From Pseudomonadota bacterium (GTDB lineage Bacteria; Pseudomonadota; Gammaproteobacteria; JAADHS01): DNA of 35,793 nucleotides. Each line of letters begins with the position of its first letter. The stretch's first letter is position 1. Shown here in pieces: positions 34,660 to 35,793 of the stretch. The stretch is taken from positions 1-35,793 of the forward strand of contig JAKACW010000045.1 of the NCBI GenBank assembly GCA_021821045.1. The letters run 5' to 3'. Made by a program: the position numbers and the translations under genes. The notes below the pieces were generated by a model. That model did not search any database. It was not told where the DNA came from and saw only the letters and a program-made list of their open reading frames with translations.

Positions 34660-35793
34660 GGTTGCGCTCCTGCTGCATCACCATAGATATAGTGCAAACG
34701 GGCGGCTAACTGGCGCCGCTCTCCGTCGAGGGCAATGGCGTCGAGTTCGGCGACGAGGCGTTCGCGACGCGCCGTGACCACCTCCGACAAACTGCTTTTT
34801 CCGCCTCGCCAAGCGGCCATGGTCAACGCGACTTTTTCCTCCGCCAGCGGTAGCAACACCTGCCGTTGGCGCCGCACCGCCTGCACCGACCGTTGGTACT
34901 GCGCCAAATCTGTTTCAAGCAGGGCGGCATGCTCACGCAACAAGGCCTCGCGCTCGGCCGCCAGCGCTGCCGTTGCGGCGTGTTTGGCGGCGATTTGCGG
35001 GTTTTGACGCGTGCCGGGGAAAAGCGGCAGATCGAAAGCCACCTGCAGCGAAACCATGTCGCCGAACCGGGCATCGCGCTGCTGATACGCCAGTTCCAAC
35101 GCCCAGTCCGGTTGCTTGGCGGCCCGCGCTTCGCGCAGTTCCGCGTTCAGCACCCGTTGCTGGGAATCCAAAATGGCCAGCTCCGGATGTTGATGTAACC
35201 CGTGTAAAAGGTCTTCGCCCACGATGGGCCATTCGGGTGGCTCGCCCTCCAAAGGCGCGTCCGCCGCCGCACCGATCCAGCGTTTCAGATCGGCGATGGC
35301 TTGCTCGCGGCGGGCGCGCAGCCCATCGCGGCGCTCTTCGATCACCGCGGCCTCTTGGCGCGGCGCCAACGCTTCGGCCGCCATGGCCTGTCCGCCAGAG
35401 AGACGGGCGCGCACTGCGGCGTCAAAGAGGCGGTTCTCATCGAACAATGCCTCCATGCGCGCGAGCTGCAGTTCGGTTGTATGGCGGGCGATCCACGCCA
35501 CCGCTGTCTCATGCCGCACGATCCGCTGTGTGGCGCGCGCTTGCGCCTCGGCCATGTCCACCCGGCTTTGTGCCGCGGCAACCCGCGCCTCACGTTTGGA
35601 ACGGTTGGGAAACTCTTGCATGAGCGCGAGCCGGCGCATGGTCATCGCATCCTGGTCCAGACGATAGCGATCCGCGCCCTCGACCGGTAAATTCTCGATA
35701 CCGAGTGCGAGTTTGGGATCGGGCAATGCGCCGGCCGGAATAGCCGCCTGCTGGGCGGCGTCGAGGTCAGCGGCGTCGGCCGTCAATGCCGGA
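34656..35793 (-). CDS. cusC: CusC-like outer-membrane efflux protein (TolC family), N-terminus outside window
   Basis: The frame is open to the window edge, so the signal peptide and first residues are missing; the TTG near 35786 is internal. The visible 378 residues show the TolC-family helical pattern: LPDPKLALGIENLPVEG, RLALMQEFPNRSKREARVAAAQ, later LAILDSQQRVLNAELREARAAKQPDW and the second repeat with DMVSLQVAFDLPLFPGTRQNP. The C-terminus is ARLHYIYGD. It forms the outer-membrane channel of the Cus efflux complex. The family assignment is strong, but the name CusC rests on the operon, since TolC-type proteins diverge fast. The operon's promoter and any cusRS regulator lie outside the window. 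Confidence 0.85.
   Translation of the reverse strand, partial: PALTADAADLDAAQQAAIPAGALPDPKLALGIENLPVEGADRYRLDQDAMTMRRLALMQEFPNRSKREARVAAAQSRVDMAEAQARATQRIVRHETAVAWIARHTTELQLARMEALFDENRLFDAAVRARLSGGQAMAAEALAPRQEAAVIEERRDGLRARREQAIADLKRWIGAAADAPLEGEPPEWPIVGEDLLHGLHQHPELAILDSQQRVLNAELREARAAKQPDWALELAYQQRDARFGDMVSLQVAFDLPLFPGTRQNPQIAAKHAATAALAAEREALLREHAALLETDLAQYQRSVQAVRRQRQVLLPLAEEKVALTMAAWRGGKSSLSEVVTARRERLVAELDAIALDGERRQLAARLHYIYGDAAGAQP

Noticed and set aside
1-35793. CRISPR array or complete prophage
   Set aside because: No regularly spaced short repeats, cas genes, integrase or phage structural genes are visible.

Overview
The window is about 35.8 kb of moderately GC-rich proteobacterial DNA. 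The content points to a betaproteobacterium or a close gammaproteobacterial relative: a slyX end nearly identical to the E. coli C-terminus, a BtuM-like B12 transporter of the type known from Thiobacillus, type IV pilus motors, many two-component and c-di-GMP proteins, and a Cus-type silver/copper efflux operon. The species cannot be named from the sequence alone.

Layout. (1) 1-134: the end of slyX, then a non-coding gap holding a tRNA-like T-arm. (2) 488-8930, minus strand: one cobalamin regulon. A TTGACA promoter and a cobalamin riboswitch lead into btuB (outer-membrane B12 receptor), a btuM-like inner-membrane transporter, and cobO, cbiB, threonine-phosphate decarboxylase, cobU, cobT, cobC and cobS. 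Most of these genes overlap or nearly touch. Together they import corrinoids, adenosylate them and build the nucleotide loop; no corrin-ring genes are in view. (3) 9.4-11.2 kb: a decayed Rhs gene and an MglA-like small GTPase that looks frameshifted at both ends. (4) 11.2-17.4 kb, plus strand: a signalling cassette made of a receiver-PAS protein, a membrane histidine kinase, a receiver-GAF histidine kinase with a closely related kinase core, and a receiver-HD-GYP protein. (5) 17.6-22.6 kb: a small cysteine-motif protein, a frameshifted sensor remnant, then a PilB-like motor ATPase with two extra N-terminal beta domains and an MshEN (c-di-GMP-binding type) module, convergent with a PilU-like ATPase.

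(6) 22.9-29.8 kb is a rearranged zone. A periplasmic-binding/PAS/GGDEF protein is cut off inside GGDEF and abuts an intact pair, a secreted Cache-like protein and a methyl-accepting chemotaxis protein. An IS3-family remnant follows, then a series of broken genes (PAS-GAF kinase, LysR regulator, peroxiredoxin-like, VOC-like). (7) 29.9-35.8 kb, minus strand: cusC (cut by the window edge), cusB, cusA and cusF, each joined to the next by a 4-base ATGA overlap.

The most suggestive grouping is the middle one. An MglA-like GTPase, paralogous kinases, an HD-GYP protein and a PilB with a c-di-GMP-binding-type domain lie within 12 kb, which suggests a c-di-GMP-linked circuit controlling pilus motors. 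This is inference from domain content and proximity; nothing in the sequence proves it.
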